Assembly: GCF_014873535.1 (NCBI RefSeq)
Contig: NZ_JADBEF010000001.1
Coordinates: forward strand, 6,510,001-6,574,000
DNA length: 64,000 nt
Reading direction: 5' to 3'
Origin: Nonomuraea africana
GTDB lineage: Bacteria; Actinomycetota; Actinomycetes; Streptosporangiales; Streptosporangiaceae
Under the pieces are notes generated by a model. It was not told the DNA's origin, searched no databases, and saw nothing but the letters and a program-made list of their open reading frames with translations. The stretch's first letter is position 1. Each line of letters opens with the position of its first letter. Shown here piece after piece: positions 54,565 to 62,525 of the stretch. Both the position numbers and the translations under genes were made by a program.

Positions 54565-55481
54565 ATGCCGTGTCCCCGATCGTGCAGCAGGGAGAGCACC
54601 GTGGGGGCGGAGACGAGCCCGGCGGCGACGGCGAGCGCGATCGGGGCGCGGGGCTCGCTCGCCCTGGCGGCGATGGTGCGCAGCGCCCACCTGCCCGCCT
54701 CCCTGCGCCGCCCCATGGCCGCGTGGTGGAAGGCGAGTTGACCGTAGATCCGCGCCGCGCCGCGCGGATCCACGGCCAGTTCGGGGTGCCGGGCGAGCAT
54801 CCACTCCAGCCCGGCGATGCGATCGGTCCACTGAGCGACGTAGTGGGACGCGCCCCAGCGAACCCGGACGAGCGGCCGGTCGACGTGCGCGATCGGCTGC
54901 CGCTTGGCGGCGCGCAGCGCGAGATCCCAGTCTTCGTTCTGGCCCATGGGCGCGCTCTCGTCGACCCAGTAGGCGCCGCGCCTGAACACGAAGGTGGAGG
55001 AGTGCACCATCACCATCCGCGACCGCACCAGGTCGGCCTTGGTGACCTGGGTCAGCCCGGCCAGCCTCGGCACCCGGCGCGTGCCGTACTCGACCTCGAT
55101 GGCGCAGCTGGAGAAGTCGGCGCCGCCGACGAGCGCGCCCGACTGGGCGGCGAGCTTGCCCGGCAGCCAGACGTCGTCGTCGTCGCAGAAGGCGATGAGG
55201 TCGGTGTCGGAGGCGGCGATGCCGGTGTTGCGGGCACCGGGCAGCCCGGGGCTGAGCCGGTTGGGCAGCACCCGCACGCGATGCGGCTCGTCGCCCTCCG
55301 AGCGCGGCGCGACCACGTCGGCGATCTGCTCGGCCACCGCGATGGGGTCGCCGCCGTCGACCACGACGACCAGGTCGATCCGGCCCGGATAGTTCTGCGT
55401 GAGCACCGCGCGGGTGGCCGCCCTCAGTTGCTCTGGCCGCTTGCCCGTCGTGGGGATCACCACGCCGACCGAAGGTGTCAT
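54561..55481 (-). CDS. Family-2 glycosyltransferase
   Basis: 306 residues. GT-A fold: VGVVIPTTGKRPEQLRAATR, VVVVDGGDP, SPGLPGARNTGIAASDTDLIAFCDDDD with the metal-binding Asp cluster, and MGQNEDWDLALRA as the acceptor/catalytic Asp region. Adds one sugar from a nucleotide-sugar. ATG 55481 overlaps the stop of sulfotransferase 3 (ATGA). Confidence 0.9.
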   Translation of the reverse strand: MTPSVGVVIPTTGKRPEQLRAATRAVLTQNYPGRIDLVVVVDGGDPIAVAEQIADVVAPRSEGDEPHRVRVLPNRLSPGLPGARNTGIAASDTDLIAFCDDDDVWLPGKLAAQSGALVGGADFSSCAIEVEYGTRRVPRLAGLTQVTKADLVRSRMVMVHSSTFVFRRGAYWVDESAPMGQNEDWDLALRAAKRQPIAHVDRPLVRVRWGASHYVAQWTDRIAGLEWMLARHPELAVDPRGAARIYGQLAFHHAAMGRRREAGRWALRTIAARASEPRAPIALAVAAGLVSAPTVLSLLHDRGHGI

Positions 55482-56371
55482 GCCGCCGCTCCGCGATAGC
55501 CGTACCTGGTCATGAGAGGGGCCGTGAGGCCCGAGACCACAGCGCGCTGGACGGCGGGCAGGCCGCCGCGCCAGGCGTCGTCGTGGGAGAGCTCCACCTG
55601 GCCGACCGCGAAGCGCATGGGGTTGCCCGAGACGGTGTGCGCGCGGCGGAGGCTGACCGTGGTGCCGTCGAGGAAGCCGAGGCGCGTGTCGAGGCCCAGC
55701 CGGGCCGCGAGGGCGGTCAGCGTGGCGCGGGGATCGGCGAGCAGGTCCTCGTAGCGGACCCTGGTCAGCTGGACCCCTCGCATGGCCAGCAGGTCGAGCG
55801 CGAGGTTCTGGGCGCTCCAGTGGAGCGAGGTGCGCATGGCGCCCCACCTGGTCATGTGGCTGCCGTCCTCGGGCCTGGGGACCGTCCTGCGCCAGGAGTG
55901 GGCCACCGCGCGCGGGTCGCGCACGACGTGCACCACGTGCGGCCGCACGCCCCCAGCCGCCAGGCAGAACGCCAGCGAGGCGTGTTTGCTGGAGTCGACC
56001 ACGACCGAGCCTCCGGCTGCCTCCTGGGCCGCCGCGTAGACGCGGCGGTAGGCGGCGACGTACTCGGCCAGGTCGGGGTGGCCGACGGCCGGGATGCGCC
56101 TGGTGCGGTCGACCCTGTGGCGCAGCTGGAGGACCCGCTCGGCCAGCTCGCGGGACCAGCCGCCGAAGGCGCGCTCGCCGACCTCCCGCCAGAACGGGCA
56201 GCTCGGGAACGCCTCACCGCATCCGCACAGCTCCTCGGCGAGCACGCCGCGGGCCCACAGGTGGACCACCTCGCCCAGCGGCACGACCCCTGGCAGCTCG
56301 CCGAGCAGGCGCTCGAGCAGCGTGGTGCCGCTGCGGCCGAGACCACCCAGAAAGATCACCCGGTCGGTCAT
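55478..56371 (-). CDS. Sulfotransferase 3
   Basis: 297 residues. VIFLGGLGRSGTTLLERLL (PAPS loop), VVVDSSKHASLAFCLA and VVHVVRDPRAVAHSWRRT (3'-phosphate motif). A CGCGEAFPSCPFW segment has three Cys and may bind metal or form a disulfide. ATG 56371 has GGAGG 6 nt upstream. First gene of the short minus-strand glycosyltransferase operon. Confidence 0.9.
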   Translation of the reverse strand: MTDRVIFLGGLGRSGTTLLERLLGELPGVVPLGEVVHLWARGVLAEELCGCGEAFPSCPFWREVGERAFGGWSRELAERVLQLRHRVDRTRRIPAVGHPDLAEYVAAYRRVYAAAQEAAGGSVVVDSSKHASLAFCLAAGGVRPHVVHVVRDPRAVAHSWRRTVPRPEDGSHMTRWGAMRTSLHWSAQNLALDLLAMRGVQLTRVRYEDLLADPRATLTALAARLGLDTRLGFLDGTTVSLRRAHTVSGNPMRFAVGQVELSHDDAWRGGLPAVQRAVVSGLTAPLMTRYGYRGAAA

Positions 56372-56472
56372 AGCATGCCTCCGGCGGTGCGGTGAACACG
56401 GACCGTGGAGACGTTAGCGCGGAGAGTAATCGAATCGTCAGCGAACGCCAAAGGATCTACCTAGGGAACGCG

Positions 56473-56503
56473 ACAGGGCCGTGGTCACCGACCACGGCCC
56501 TGT
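56473..56503 (-). terminator. 13-bp hairpin after cysN
   Basis: ACAGGGCCGTGGT (56473-56485) is perfectly inverted at 56491-56503 with a 5-nt loop, 14 nt past the cysN stop. No T-tract. The rest of the 145-bp gap 56372-56516 holds only the leader of sulfotransferase 3. Confidence 0.7.
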
Positions 56504-56516
56504 ACGACGCTCCGGT

Positions 56517-57773
56517 CTACGCCTTGGCTTCGACGATCATGCCCGCGCCGACCGTGGTGTTGGTGGACTCGTCCACCAGGATGAAGCCACCGGTGAGCCG
56601 GTTGCGCGCGTAGTCGTCGACGAACAACGGCTGCGTCACCCGCAACGACACCCTGCCGATCTCGTTGAGACCGAGCGAGGTCGCGCTCTCGTCGCGGTGC
56701 AGGGTGTTGACGTCCAGCCGGTAGTGCAACTCGCGCACCAGGGCACGGGCCGTCCTGGTGGTGTGCTTGATGCTCAGCTTCGAGCGCGGCGCGAGCTTCA
56801 CGCCGTCGGCCATCCAGCAGACCATCGCCTCGAGCTCCTGGGCGACCTGCGGCTTGTTGTTGGGCCGGCAGATCATGTCGCCGCGGGAGATGTCGATGTG
56901 GTCCTCCAGGCGGAGGGTGACCGACATGGGCGGGAAGGCCTCCTCGACGGGTCCGTCGAAGGTGTCGATGGAAGCGATGCGCGTGGCGAGGCCGGAGGGC
57001 AGGTGCAGCACCTCGTCGCCCGGCTTCAGCACGCCACCCGCGACCTGACCCGCGTAGCCGCGGTAGTCGTGGAACTCGGTCTTGTGCGGGCGGATGACGT
57101 ACTGCACGGGGAAGCGCACGTCGACCAGGTTGCGGTCGGAGGCGATGTGGACGTTCTCCAGGTGGTGCAGCAGCGAGGTGCCCTGGTACCACGGCATGTT
57201 CTCGGACCTGGAGACCACGTTGTCGCCATTGAGCGCGGAGATCGGGATGAAGGTCAGGTCGGCGACGTTCAGCTTGGAGGCGAACGAGGTGAACTCCTCG
57301 CGGATCTCCTCGAACCGCTCCTGGGAGTAGTCGACGAGGTCCATCTTGTTCACCGCGAGCACCAGGTGCGGCACCCGCAGCAGCGAGGTGAGGAAGGCGT
57401 GGCGGCGCGACTGCTCCAGCACGCCCTTGCGCGCGTCGATCAGGATGATGGCCAGGTCGGCGGTGGAGGCGCCGGTCACCATGTTGCGGGTGTACTGGAT
57501 GTGGCCGGGAGTGTCGGCGATGATGAACTTGCGCTTGGGCGTGGCGAAGTAGCGATAGGCCACATCGATCGTGATGCCCTGCTCGCGCTCGGCGCGCAGG
57601 CCGTCGGTCAGCAGCGACAGGTCGGTGTACTCGGTGCCGCGGTCACGCGAGGTGCGCTCGACGGCCTCCAGCTGATCCTCGAAGATGGCCTTGGAGTCGA
57701 ACAGCAGGCGGCCGATGAGCGTGGACTTGCCGTCGTCGACGGATCCGGCGGTGGCGAAACGAAGAATGTCCAT
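56517..57773 (-). CDS. cysN: Sulfate adenylyltransferase large subunit (GTPase)
   Basis: 418 residues. GTPase motifs: AGSVDDGKSTLIGRLL, DTPGHIQYTRNM, and AVNKMDLVDY; two beta-barrel domains follow, as in elongation-factor-like CysN. It drives APS formation by CysD through GTP hydrolysis. There is no fused APS kinase; that is supplied by cysC at 43506. ATG 57773 follows a 23-codon ORF by 3 nt, and no good ribosome site is seen, which suggests coupling through that ORF. Confidence 0.95.
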   Translation of the reverse strand: MDILRFATAGSVDDGKSTLIGRLLFDSKAIFEDQLEAVERTSRDRGTEYTDLSLLTDGLRAEREQGITIDVAYRYFATPKRKFIIADTPGHIQYTRNMVTGASTADLAIILIDARKGVLEQSRRHAFLTSLLRVPHLVLAVNKMDLVDYSQERFEEIREEFTSFASKLNVADLTFIPISALNGDNVVSRSENMPWYQGTSLLHHLENVHIASDRNLVDVRFPVQYVIRPHKTEFHDYRGYAGQVAGGVLKPGDEVLHLPSGLATRIASIDTFDGPVEEAFPPMSVTLRLEDHIDISRGDMICRPNNKPQVAQELEAMVCWMADGVKLAPRSKLSIKHTTRTARALVRELHYRLDVNTLHRDESATSLGLNEIGRVSLRVTQPLFVDDYARNRLTGGFILVDESTNTTVGAGMIVEAKA

Positions 57774-57776
57774 TTT

Positions 57777-57848
57777 TTAGAAGTAGCCCTTGAATCTGAC
57801 GCAGCCGGTCTTCCGTGGGTGTGCCGTGAGTGGCGTGGACGTCGGCAT
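57777..57848 (-). CDS. 23-codon ORF between cysD and cysN
   Basis: ATG 57848 overlaps the cysD stop (TAATG), and the TAA at 57777-57779 is 3 nt before cysN. The product ends CVRFKGYF, and the DNA end repeats the last codons of cysD (both read GGCTACTTCTAA, 71 nt apart, with a shared GGAAGACCG further up). So it looks like a diverged duplication of the cysD 3' end that now bridges the two genes, possibly keeping ribosomes moving onto cysN. Confidence 0.5.
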   Translation of the reverse strand: MPTSTPLTAHPRKTGCVRFKGYF

Positions 57849-58762
57849 TAGAAGTAGCCCTCGCGCTTGCGGTCTTCCATCGCGGCCTCGGAGGCCCGGT
57901 CGTCGGCGCGGGTGGCGCCGCGCTCGGTGATCCGGGTGGCCGCGATCTCCTCGATGATCTCCTCGACCGTGGCGGCCGCCGACTGCACGGCGCCCGTGCA
58001 GGTCATGTCGCCGACCGTGCGGTAGCGGACCACCGCCTCGAACAGCGGCTCGTCGTCGCCCCTGCTCACCACCGGGTCGTCGGGCAGCAGCATGCCGTCG
58101 CGCTCGAAGACCTTGCGGGTGTGCGCGTAGTAGATCGAGGGGATCTCGATGCCCTCTCGCCGGATGTAGTCCCAGATGTCGAGCTCGGTCCAGTTCGACA
58201 GCGGGAACACCCTGATGTGCTCGCCCTTGCGGATGCGCGCGTTGTAGATGTTCCACAGCTCGGGGCGCTGGTTCTTCGGGTCCCACTGGCCGAACTCGTC
58301 GCGGAAGGAGAAGACGCGCTCCTTGGCGCGGGCCTTCTCCTCGTCGCGCCTGGCGCCGCCGAAGACCGCGTCGAACTCGTGGTCCTCGATCGCGTCGAGC
58401 AGCGTGGTGGTCTGCAGGCGGTTGCGCGAGGCGCGGCGACCGGTCTCCTCGGTGACGCGGCCGGCGTCGATGGAGTCCTGGACGCTGGCCACCACCAGGC
58501 GCGCGCCGAGCTCGGCCGAGCGCCTGTCGCGGAACTCGATGACCTCGGGGAAGTTGTGCCCGGTGTCGACGTGCATGAGCGGGAACGGGATCATCGCCGG
58601 CCAGAAGGCCTTCTCCGCGATGCGCAGCATCACGATGGAGTCCTTGCCGCCGGAGAACAGCAGACACGGGCGCTCGAACTCCGCGGCCACCTCACGCATG
58701 ATGTGGATGGCCTCGGCTTCGAGGACGTCGAGCTGTGACGTCGTATAGTCACGCTGAAGCAT
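57848..58762 (-). CDS. cysD: Sulfate adenylyltransferase small subunit
   Basis: 304 residues. PP-loop LLFSGGKDSIVML near residue 37, then MHVDTGHNFPEVIEFRD, GGARRDEEKARAKERVFSFRD and VFPLSNWTELDIWDYI. It joins ATP and sulfate to APS with CysN. ATG 58762 has GGAGG 8 nt upstream; longer frames are not conserved. The gene follows the CysQ-like gene by 17 nt. Confidence 0.95.
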   Translation of the reverse strand: MLQRDYTTSQLDVLEAEAIHIMREVAAEFERPCLLFSGGKDSIVMLRIAEKAFWPAMIPFPLMHVDTGHNFPEVIEFRDRRSAELGARLVVASVQDSIDAGRVTEETGRRASRNRLQTTTLLDAIEDHEFDAVFGGARRDEEKARAKERVFSFRDEFGQWDPKNQRPELWNIYNARIRKGEHIRVFPLSNWTELDIWDYIRREGIEIPSIYYAHTRKVFERDGMLLPDDPVVSRGDDEPLFEAVVRYRTVGDMTCTGAVQSAAATVEEIIEEIAATRITERGATRADDRASEAAMEDRKREGYF

Positions 58763-58779
58763 GGGGGCTTCCTCCGGCA

Positions 58780-59619
58780 TTAGCGGTGCAGGTCGCGGAT
58801 TCCGGCGAGCAACGTTGGCGCCAGTTCCGGTAGGGAAACAAGGATATCCGGAAGAGTGGGGTCCTCCTGGTTGTAGGCCAGCTCGGAGCCGTCGATCCGG
58901 CTCGTGAAGGCCCCGGAGGCCTGGGCGACCGCCACAGGTGCCGCGGAATCCCATTCATATTGCCCGCCCGCGTGGACGTACGCCTCCACCTCGCCGGTCA
59001 AAACCGCGGAGATCTTCGCCCCGGCCGAGCCGATCGGCACGAGATCGGCTCCCGCGAGAAAGGCGAGTTTCTGCACGAACTCGGGCGGTCTGGTGCGGCT
59101 GACCGCGATGCGGAACCTGCCGCCCTCGAAGGGCGGGAGCTTGGGCGGTTCGGCCGTGGACAGCGTGCGGCCCTGAGCGGGCAGCGCCACCGCTCCGGCC
59201 ACCAGCTTGCCGCGCTCCCACAGCGCGACGTGGACCGCCCAGTCCGCGCGGCCCTCCGCTGCGTTGACGGTCGCGCTCCCGACGGGCCCTCCCTGGTTAC
59301 GCAAGCTGCCGCTGTCGGGCCCTGCTCGCCGCTCCGCGAACTCCCTCGTGCCGTCAAGCGGGTCTACGATCCACACCCGGTCGGCGGTCAGTCTGGAGGA
59401 GTTCTCCCGCTCCTCGCGGGTGGCCTCCTCCGACAGCACGCTGTCGCTCGGACGCAGCCGCGCCAGCGCCTCGGTCAGGAAGACGTGGGCCAGCCTGTCG
59501 CCCTCGGCCCGCAGCGCGGGCGGGTGCGCGAAGCCCTCGCGCCCGCGCAGCGCGAGGAGCCGCTCTCCCGCCTCCGTCGCCAGGTCGGCGGCGAGGGCAT
59601 GGTCGTCGCGAATCGTCAT
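58780..59619 (-). CDS. cysQ: CysQ-like 3'(2'),5'-bisphosphate nucleotidase with insertion
   Basis: 279 residues. Metal motif WIVDPLDGTREFAE (residues 83-96) and the second motif QYEWDSAAPVAVAQASG (220-236) mark the inositol-monophosphatase/CysQ family. It removes PAP, the by-product of sulfotransferases, and can limit PAPS. Between REFAE and GRADWAVHVALW, where relatives are directly joined, 26 extra residues (97-122) occur next to the active site. ATG 59619 has AAGGAG 7 nt upstream and overlaps the sugar-transferase stop (TGATG). Confidence 0.88.
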   Translation of the reverse strand: MTIRDDHALAADLATEAGERLLALRGREGFAHPPALRAEGDRLAHVFLTEALARLRPSDSVLSEEATREERENSSRLTADRVWIVDPLDGTREFAERRAGPDSGSLRNQGGPVGSATVNAAEGRADWAVHVALWERGKLVAGAVALPAQGRTLSTAEPPKLPPFEGGRFRIAVSRTRPPEFVQKLAFLAGADLVPIGSAGAKISAVLTGEVEAYVHAGGQYEWDSAAPVAVAQASGAFTSRIDGSELAYNQEDPTLPDILVSLPELAPTLLAGIRDLHR

Positions 59620-61058
59620 CAGTAAGCTCCTTGCCCGCGGGCGACGGCCGACCAAGTCTTCCACAGGATCTGCAGATCAAGCATGAGAGACCAGTTCTCG
59701 ACGTAACGCAGGTCGAGGCGTACGGATTCCTCCCACGACAGATCTGACCTGCCGGAAACCTGCCACAGCCCCGTGAGCCCCGGGCGCACCAGTAGTCGCC
59801 TGCGGACGTCGTCGCCGTACTGCGCGACCTCCTCGGGCAGCGGGGGCCGGGGGCCGACCAGTGACATGTGACCGAACAGCACGTTGATCAGCTGGGGCAG
59901 CTCGTCGAGGGAGTGGCGGCGCATGAACGCCCCCAGAGCCGTCACCCGTGGATCGTCGCGCACCTTGAACAGCACGCCGTCGGCGTCGCTGACCAGTTCC
60001 ACCTTCATCCGCTCGGCGTCCTGCCGCATCGTGCGGAACTTCACGATCGTGAACAGCCTGCCGTCCCTGCCCACTCTCGTCTGCCTGAACAGCGCGGGCC
60101 CCGGACTGCTCATCCGGACGGCCAGCGCCAAGCCGAGCAGTGACGGCGCGATCAGCACGAGCAGCAACCCCGCCACCACCCTGTCGAAGACGTTCTTCAC
60201 CAGTTGCCTCGCCCCCGCCAGCTCGGGGTGCTCGACGTGCAGCAGCGGCAGCCCCGCGGCGGGACGGATCGTCGTGCGCGGGCCCGCCACCTCCATCAGG
60301 GCGGGCGCCACGACCAGCTCGGTGTGCGTCTTCTCCAGCCGCCAGGCCAGGCGGCGCAGCGCGACGCCGTCCATCTCCTGACAGGCGAGCACCGCCACCG
60401 TGTCGGCGTCGACCTGCCGCACCACCAGCGGAACATCCGCGAAGCCGCCCGCCACCGGCACGTCGCCCACCCTGCTGCCGTGGGCGTCGTCGGGGAGGCA
60501 GGCGGCCACGATCTCCATGCCGTGGTAGCGCTCCCTGCGGAACCTGGCCACCAGCTCGGCGATGCCCGCCGCGTGGCCGACCGCCACGACCCTGCGCATG
60601 CACTGCCCCGCCGCCCTGCGCCGGTGCAGCGAGCGGCGCAGGCCGTACCTGAAGAGCACGGTCAGCAGCGTCGTCAGCGGCAGCGCCAGCACGACGTAGC
60701 CGCGCGCGACCTCGGTCTTGGTGGCGTAGGCGCAGATCGCCATCGCCGCGGTCAACGCGATGCCGCACCTGACGATCCGGCGGAACTCCTCCGACCCGAT
60801 GCCGATCAGGCGCGGCTCGTAGGCCCTGTTGAGCGCCACCGCGCACACCCACACGGGCGGCAACGCCAGGCTGAGCAGGATGTACGGCGTGACGTAGGGC
60901 GTGAGCTCACCGAACCTGGCGACGAAGGCCAGCATCGCCCCCGCCACCGCGCAGGCGAGATCGGCCACGAGAGCGTGGAAGCGGTAGGAGCGCACCCATC
61001 CGGGCATGCGAGGACTGGCCCGCCAGACGAGCGTCGGCTCGACCTTCGCGACCGTCAT
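59619..61058 (-). CDS. Initiating sugar transferase for exopolysaccharide (WbaP/CpsE type)
   Basis: 479 residues. Five N-terminal membrane segments, a central nucleotide-binding-like domain (RRVVAVGHAAGIAELVARFRRE), one further membrane segment and the catalytic domain: KNVFDRVVAGLLLVLIAP, RVGRDGRLFTIVKFRTM, then RPGLTGLWQVSGRSDLSW. It attaches the first sugar phosphate to undecaprenyl phosphate. ATG 61058 has GGAGG 5 nt upstream; GTG 61070 is the alternative. First gene of an operon with cysQ, cysD and cysN, tying glycan initiation to PAPS supply. Confidence 0.94.
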   Translation of the reverse strand: MTVAKVEPTLVWRASPRMPGWVRSYRFHALVADLACAVAGAMLAFVARFGELTPYVTPYILLSLALPPVWVCAVALNRAYEPRLIGIGSEEFRRIVRCGIALTAAMAICAYATKTEVARGYVVLALPLTTLLTVLFRYGLRRSLHRRRAAGQCMRRVVAVGHAAGIAELVARFRRERYHGMEIVAACLPDDAHGSRVGDVPVAGGFADVPLVVRQVDADTVAVLACQEMDGVALRRLAWRLEKTHTELVVAPALMEVAGPRTTIRPAAGLPLLHVEHPELAGARQLVKNVFDRVVAGLLLVLIAPSLLGLALAVRMSSPGPALFRQTRVGRDGRLFTIVKFRTMRQDAERMKVELVSDADGVLFKVRDDPRVTALGAFMRRHSLDELPQLINVLFGHMSLVGPRPPLPEEVAQYGDDVRRRLLVRPGLTGLWQVSGRSDLSWEESVRLDLRYVENWSLMLDLQILWKTWSAVARGQGAY

Positions 61059-61143
61059 CAGCCCCTCCACGCGGCCCCCCGTGACCCATGTTCAACAGAC
61101 AGTCATGGAATGGTAGCGGGGGGTAGCTCTGCGTGGCCCCGAT

Positions 61144-61728
61144 TCAGCGAGGCGGGGGCGAGATGTTCAGATCGAGGCTGTGAAAGGCGTTCTGTGTGGC
61201 TTCGAGGCCCTTCTCCATCAGCGACTCCACCACGTCGGCCGCCCTGTCGACCAGGAACGCCAGGTCCTTGCGCTCGGCGGTGCCGAAGTCCTTCAGCACG
61301 AAGGCGGCGGCGTCCATGCGGCCGGGAGGGCGGCCGATGCCGAACCGCACGCGCAGGTACTCGCGCGTCGCCAGCGTCTTGGTGATCGATTTGAGGCCGT
61401 TGTGGCCGTTGTCGCCGCCGCCCAGCTTGGCGCGGAGCGCGCCGTAGGGGATGTCCAGCTCGTCATGGACCACGATCAGCCGCTCCGGGCCGATCTTGTA
61501 GAAGTCGGCGAGCAGCTTCGTCGGCCCGCCGGACAGGTTCATGTACGTCTGGGGCTTCGCCAGCACCGCGCCCCTGGTCTCCAGGACGTGCGCACGGCTC
61601 TTGTGCGCCTTGAACCTGCCGCCCGCCCGTGCGGCCAGCTCGTCCAGGACCATGAAACCGGCGTTGTGCCTGTTGCCTTCGTACTCGGCCCCGGGGTTGC
61701 CCAGACCGACGATCAGCCAGCGATCCAT
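61144..61728 (-). CDS. pth: Peptidyl-tRNA hydrolase
   Basis: 194 residues. LIVGLGNPGAEYEGNRHNAGF with the catalytic His, KPQTYMNLSG, VVHDELDIPYG with the Asp, and GGGDNGHNGLKSI. It frees tRNA from peptidyl-tRNA. ATG 61728 has GGAGGAG upstream. Resumes the housekeeping block after the accessory locus. Confidence 0.96.
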   Translation of the reverse strand: MDRWLIVGLGNPGAEYEGNRHNAGFMVLDELAARAGGRFKAHKSRAHVLETRGAVLAKPQTYMNLSGGPTKLLADFYKIGPERLIVVHDELDIPYGALRAKLGGGDNGHNGLKSITKTLATREYLRVRFGIGRPPGRMDAAAFVLKDFGTAERKDLAFLVDRAADVVESLMEKGLEATQNAFHSLDLNISPPPR

Positions 61729-61747
61729 CGCGCTCCTCCATACGGCA

Positions 61748-61783
61748 ACGGGGCGAGCCGGGCATCTCGCCCGGCCGCCCCGT
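61748..61783 (-). terminator. Terminator after rplY
   Basis: A 15-bp GC-rich stem (ACGGGGCG...GCCGGGC and complement) with one bulged A and a 5-nt loop, in the 74-bp gap between rplY and pth. Confidence 0.7.
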
Positions 61784-61802
61784 CAACTGCTCTTCGGCCG
61801 TG

Positions 61803-62411
61803 TTACTCGGCGGCCTCGGCGCTCTCGCCCGCGGTGGCCACAGCCGCCTCGGCCTCCTCCTCGGAGGGGGCCTCGACGGGCTTGGCGTTGACCTGGATGA
61901 TCACCGTCTCGGGCTCGGCGACCAGGGTGGTGCCCTGCGGCAGCTTCAGGTCGCCCGCGGTGACGACCGAGCCGACCTCCATGCCCTCGACGTCGACCTC
62001 GACGCCGGTGGGGATGTGGGTGGCCTCGGCCTCGACGGCGATGGAGACGAGCTGCTGGTCGAGCAGGCCCTCGGAGTTGACGTCACCGGTGGTGGTGACG
62101 GGGATCTCGACGGTGACCTTCTCGCCGCGCCTGACCAGGAGCAGGTCGACGTGCTCGACGAAGCCCTTGATCGGGTCGCGCTGGACGCCCTTGGGCAGGG
62201 CCAGCTCGTCCACGCCCTCGCCCTGCAGGCGGATCAGCACGTTGGCGGTGCGCAGCGCGAGGAGGACCTCGTGGCCGGGCAGCGTGAGGTGCTTGGGGTC
62301 GATGCCGTGCCCGTAGAGAACGGCGGGCACCTTGTCGGCGCGACGGATCTTGCGGGCGGCGCCCTTGCCGAACTCGGTGCGGGGCTCTGCGGCGATACGT
62401 ACTTCGGACAC
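61803..62411 (-). CDS. rplY: Ribosomal protein L25, CTC (two-domain) type
   Basis: 202 residues. The N-terminal L25 domain binds 5S rRNA (RTEFGKGAARKIRRADKVPAVLYGHG); the C-terminal TL5/CTC beta domain follows, with a Glu/Ala-rich tail. GTG 62411 has AGGAGAT upstream. The 114-bp gap 62412-62525 behind it carries its promoter, with TAGACT on the minus strand as a likely -10. Confidence 0.95.
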   Translation of the reverse strand: MSEVRIAAEPRTEFGKGAARKIRRADKVPAVLYGHGIDPKHLTLPGHEVLLALRTANVLIRLQGEGVDELALPKGVQRDPIKGFVEHVDLLLVRRGEKVTVEIPVTTTGDVNSEGLLDQQLVSIAVEAEATHIPTGVEVDVEGMEVGSVVTAGDLKLPQGTTLVAEPETVIIQVNAKPVEAPSEEEAEAAVATAGESAEAAE

Positions 62412-62525
62412 GACATCTCCTAGGGATGCATGAGATCGGATGACGCATGAAAGCGGATACTGCGTTCCCCCTCACCCGCCCTAGCGGAAGGCGTTACGAA
62501 CGCAACCTTTGTAGTCTACGGCACG

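Noticed and set aside
42568..61143. Mobile element carrying the polysaccharide locus
   Set aside because: No transposase, integrase, direct repeats or attachment site found at either border.
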